From the NCBI GenBank assembly GCA_938083135.1, contig CALLKY010000013.1, forward strand, positions 1 to 64,000: 64,000 bases of DNA. The letters run 5' to 3'. Position numbers and translations under genes: made by a program. Below the pieces are notes generated by a model. It searched no databases, was not told where the DNA came from, and saw only the letters and a program-made list of their open reading frames with translations. Position 1 is the stretch's first letter. Each line of letters opens with the position of its first letter. Shown here piece by piece: positions 62,489 to 64,000 of this stretch. Source of the stretch: an uncultured Alphaproteobacteria bacterium (GTDB lineage Bacteria > Pseudomonadota > Alphaproteobacteria > Bin95).

Positions 62489-63357
62489 CAAACGCCCGCA
62501 TTATCGACGGTAAAGCCACCGCAGCCGCCTTACGCGAACGGGTTGGACAAGCCGTATCCGGCCTGGATTTTCAGCCTGGTTTGGCCGTCGTGCTCGTTGG
62601 CGAAGATCCGGCGAGTGCGGTCTATGTCCGCAATAAAGGCAAAGCCACCACAGGTGCGGGCATGCAATCGTTCGAGCACAAACTGCCCGATACGGTGGCA
62701 GAGGCAGACCTGCTGGCGTTGATTGAAAAGCTGAATACTGACGCGTCCGTAGACGGTATCTTGGTGCAGCTACCATTGCCTGACCACATCAATTCCGAAC
62801 TCGTCCTGAACGCCATCAACCCTGACAAGGACGTGGACGGATTTCACCCAGTCAATGTCGGTCGTTTGTGGACGGGTGAACCAGCACTGGCACCCTGCAC
62901 GCCGACAGGCTGCATGCGGATGATCCGGGAGGTCACGAAGATTTCAGGCAAAGAAGCTGTAATCGTCGGACGCTCCAACATTGTCGGCAAACCTATGGCA
63001 GCGATGCTATTAGCCGAAAGTGCCACTGTCACCATTGCCCATTCCCGCACTGCGGACTTGCGTGAGCGCTGCCGAAACGCAGACATTCTGGTGGCAGCTG
63101 TTGGCCGCCCTGAAATGATTCGGGGCGACTGGATCAAGCCGGGCGCTGTCGTCATCGATGTCGGTATTAATCGCGTGCCGAAAGACGATGGCAAAAGCCG
63201 CCTCGTTGGCGATGTTGCCTACGCGGAGGCCGCAGAATTAGCCAGCACCATCACGCCAGTTCCTGGCGGTGTCGGGCCGATGACCATTGCCTGCTTGATC
63301 GAGAACACCATGGTCGCCGGTTGCCGCCGGCGTGGGCAGAGTGTGCCTAAGGTTTAG
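62485..63357 (+). CDS. folD: Methylenetetrahydrofolate dehydrogenase/cyclohydrolase FolD
   Basis: A 290-residue bifunctional enzyme of one-carbon metabolism. The catalytic Lys region is [15 protein letters not shown] (Lys in the usual YVxxKxKA position), then [40 protein letters not shown] and the cofactor fold [18 protein letters not shown], ending in [19 protein letters not shown]. It is translationally coupled to the DUF167 gene. Confidence 0.96.
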   Translation: MTNARIIDGKATAAALRERVGQAVSGLDFQPGLAVVLVGEDPASAVYVRNKGKATTGAGMQSFEHKLPDTVAEADLLALIEKLNTDASVDGILVQLPLPDHINSELVLNAINPDKDVDGFHPVNVGRLWTGEPALAPCTPTGCMRMIREVTKISGKEAVIVGRSNIVGKPMAAMLLAESATVTIAHSRTADLRERCRNADILVAAVGRPEMIRGDWIKPGAVVIDVGINRVPKDDGKSRLVGDVAYAEAAELASTITPVPGGVGPMTIACLIENTMVAGCRRRGQSVPKV

Positions 63358-63466
63358 CCACCGCCCGACCGCAAAATCCACATAAACGCACGGCAAAAAC
63401 AGGCATACACTTGCTCCCAATCGCTGGCCCCATGGCGCTGGCGCATAACAAAGGGAGACGTATCAG

Positions 63467-64000
63467 ATGTCATTGCGACGAAGCTTACTGGGCGCAGCCA
63501 TCGCGGCTGGATTGCTCGCAACGCCGGCGGCTGCGGAGACTAACTTCAAGTTCGCCTTCCAAGGTTCCTTTAAGTCCTTGGACCCCTATTCACTGAATGA
63601 AACCTTCACGCTCAGCATGTTGAGCAATGTCTACGAAGGTTTGATTCGGCGTGGTCCAGACCTGCAAATCCAGCCAGCCCTCGCGACCGGCTGGGAAGTC
63701 GTAGAGCCCACGCGCTGGCGGTTCACGCTGCGCAAAGGCGTGAAATTCCATAACGGTAATGATTTCACGGCGGATGACGTTCTCTTCTCCGCAGACCGTG
63801 TGCGCGCTGAAGGCTCGGACCTCAAAACTCGTATCCCTGCAGACGCAAAGTTCGTCAAGGTCGATGATCACACTGTGGATGTCGTGCTTTCCTCGCCAAA
63901 CCCAATCCTGCACTACGAATGGGCGACTTGGAGCATTATCGACAAGGAATGGGCTGAAGCAAACGACTCTGTCCGCGTCACCTCCGCATCAGACCAGAGC
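63467..64000 (+). CDS. ABC transporter substrate-binding protein, family 5 (partial)
   Basis: The first 178 residues of a periplasmic peptide/nickel-type binding protein; the gene runs off the right edge. A Sec signal ends near TPAAAET. The mature start is FKFAFQGSFKSLDPYSLNETFTLSMLSNVYEGLIRRGPDLQIQPALATGW, followed by the family motif WRFTLRKGVKFHNGNDFTADDVLFSADRV. It presumably opens an oligopeptide- or opine-type uptake operon. The ATG at 63467 has AAGGGAG about 9 bases upstream. Confidence 0.9.
   Translation, partial: MSLRRSLLGAAIAAGLLATPAAAETNFKFAFQGSFKSLDPYSLNETFTLSMLSNVYEGLIRRGPDLQIQPALATGWEVVEPTRWRFTLRKGVKFHNGNDFTADDVLFSADRVRAEGSDLKTRIPADAKFVKVDDHTVDVVLSSPNPILHYEWATWSIIDKEWAEANDSVRVTSASDQS

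Overview
The window looks like chromosomal DNA of an alphaproteobacterium, plausibly Rhodospirillales-like. The evidence is the run erpA / dgt-argS-SPOR protein-nagZ-scpA-scpB, a coupled hisZ-purA pair, frequent GTG and TTG starts with GGAGG-type ribosome binding sites, and moderately high GC. The genus cannot be told from the sequence alone. Genes are dense: no gap exceeds about 210 bases, and I see no rRNA, tRNA, CRISPR array or prophage.

Layout. 1-390: the end of an IS1595-family insertion sequence that has cut off a PAS-domain gene. 463-5185: a GMC oxidoreductase, an alternative oxidase, a short-chain dehydrogenase and an acyl-CoA dehydrogenase (lipid or alcohol oxidation with a terminal oxidase). 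5194-7693: a large STAND-like P-loop NTPase with a small Gly/Cys-rich ORF overlapping its start. 7769-9869: chromate resistance (rhodanese-ChrB fusion, chrA). 9856-13052: a TonB receptor, a YfiR-like protein and a CHASE8-like sensor that has lost its output domain. 13142-14992: rhomboid protease, exonuclease III, ErpA. 15131-21632: the housekeeping run dgt to scpB. 21654-25473: diguanylate cyclase, a cytochrome c without the usual distal Met, a serine hydrolase and a class II aldolase. 25639-30958: MscS channel, GFA protein, altronate dehydratase family enzyme and a lipoprotein with two related halves. 30998-37671: UvrD-type helicase, PrmA, a small unknown protein, aminopeptidase P, a Tat-exported M15-like peptidase and a prolyl-tRNA editing protein.

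37668-42503 is a tight minus-strand operon (molybdopterin oxidoreductase, VOC protein, AGA-like Ntn hydrolase, HAD hydrolase), with a lactonase and a dehydrogenase divergent from it. 44305-49163: enoyl-CoA hydratase, Lon-substrate-domain protein, YbbN-type thioredoxin, a globin-coupled chemotaxis transducer and an LLM-class oxidoreductase. 49206-51599 is one FG-GAP/RTX secreted protein reading frame split by an in-frame TAA. 51648-56525 is a four-gene GldF/GldG-like ABC cassette. 56734-64000 holds an amidase, an amidohydrolase, purA, hisZ, YggT, DUF167, folD and the start of a peptide-type ABC binding protein.

The most unusual points are: the in-frame stop in the FG-GAP/RTX gene; the globin-type transducer whose heme-binding His appears to be Gln; the STAND NTPase with its overlapping peptide ORF; the cytochrome c lacking a distal Met; the orphan sensor domain; and the tandem-domain lipoprotein.
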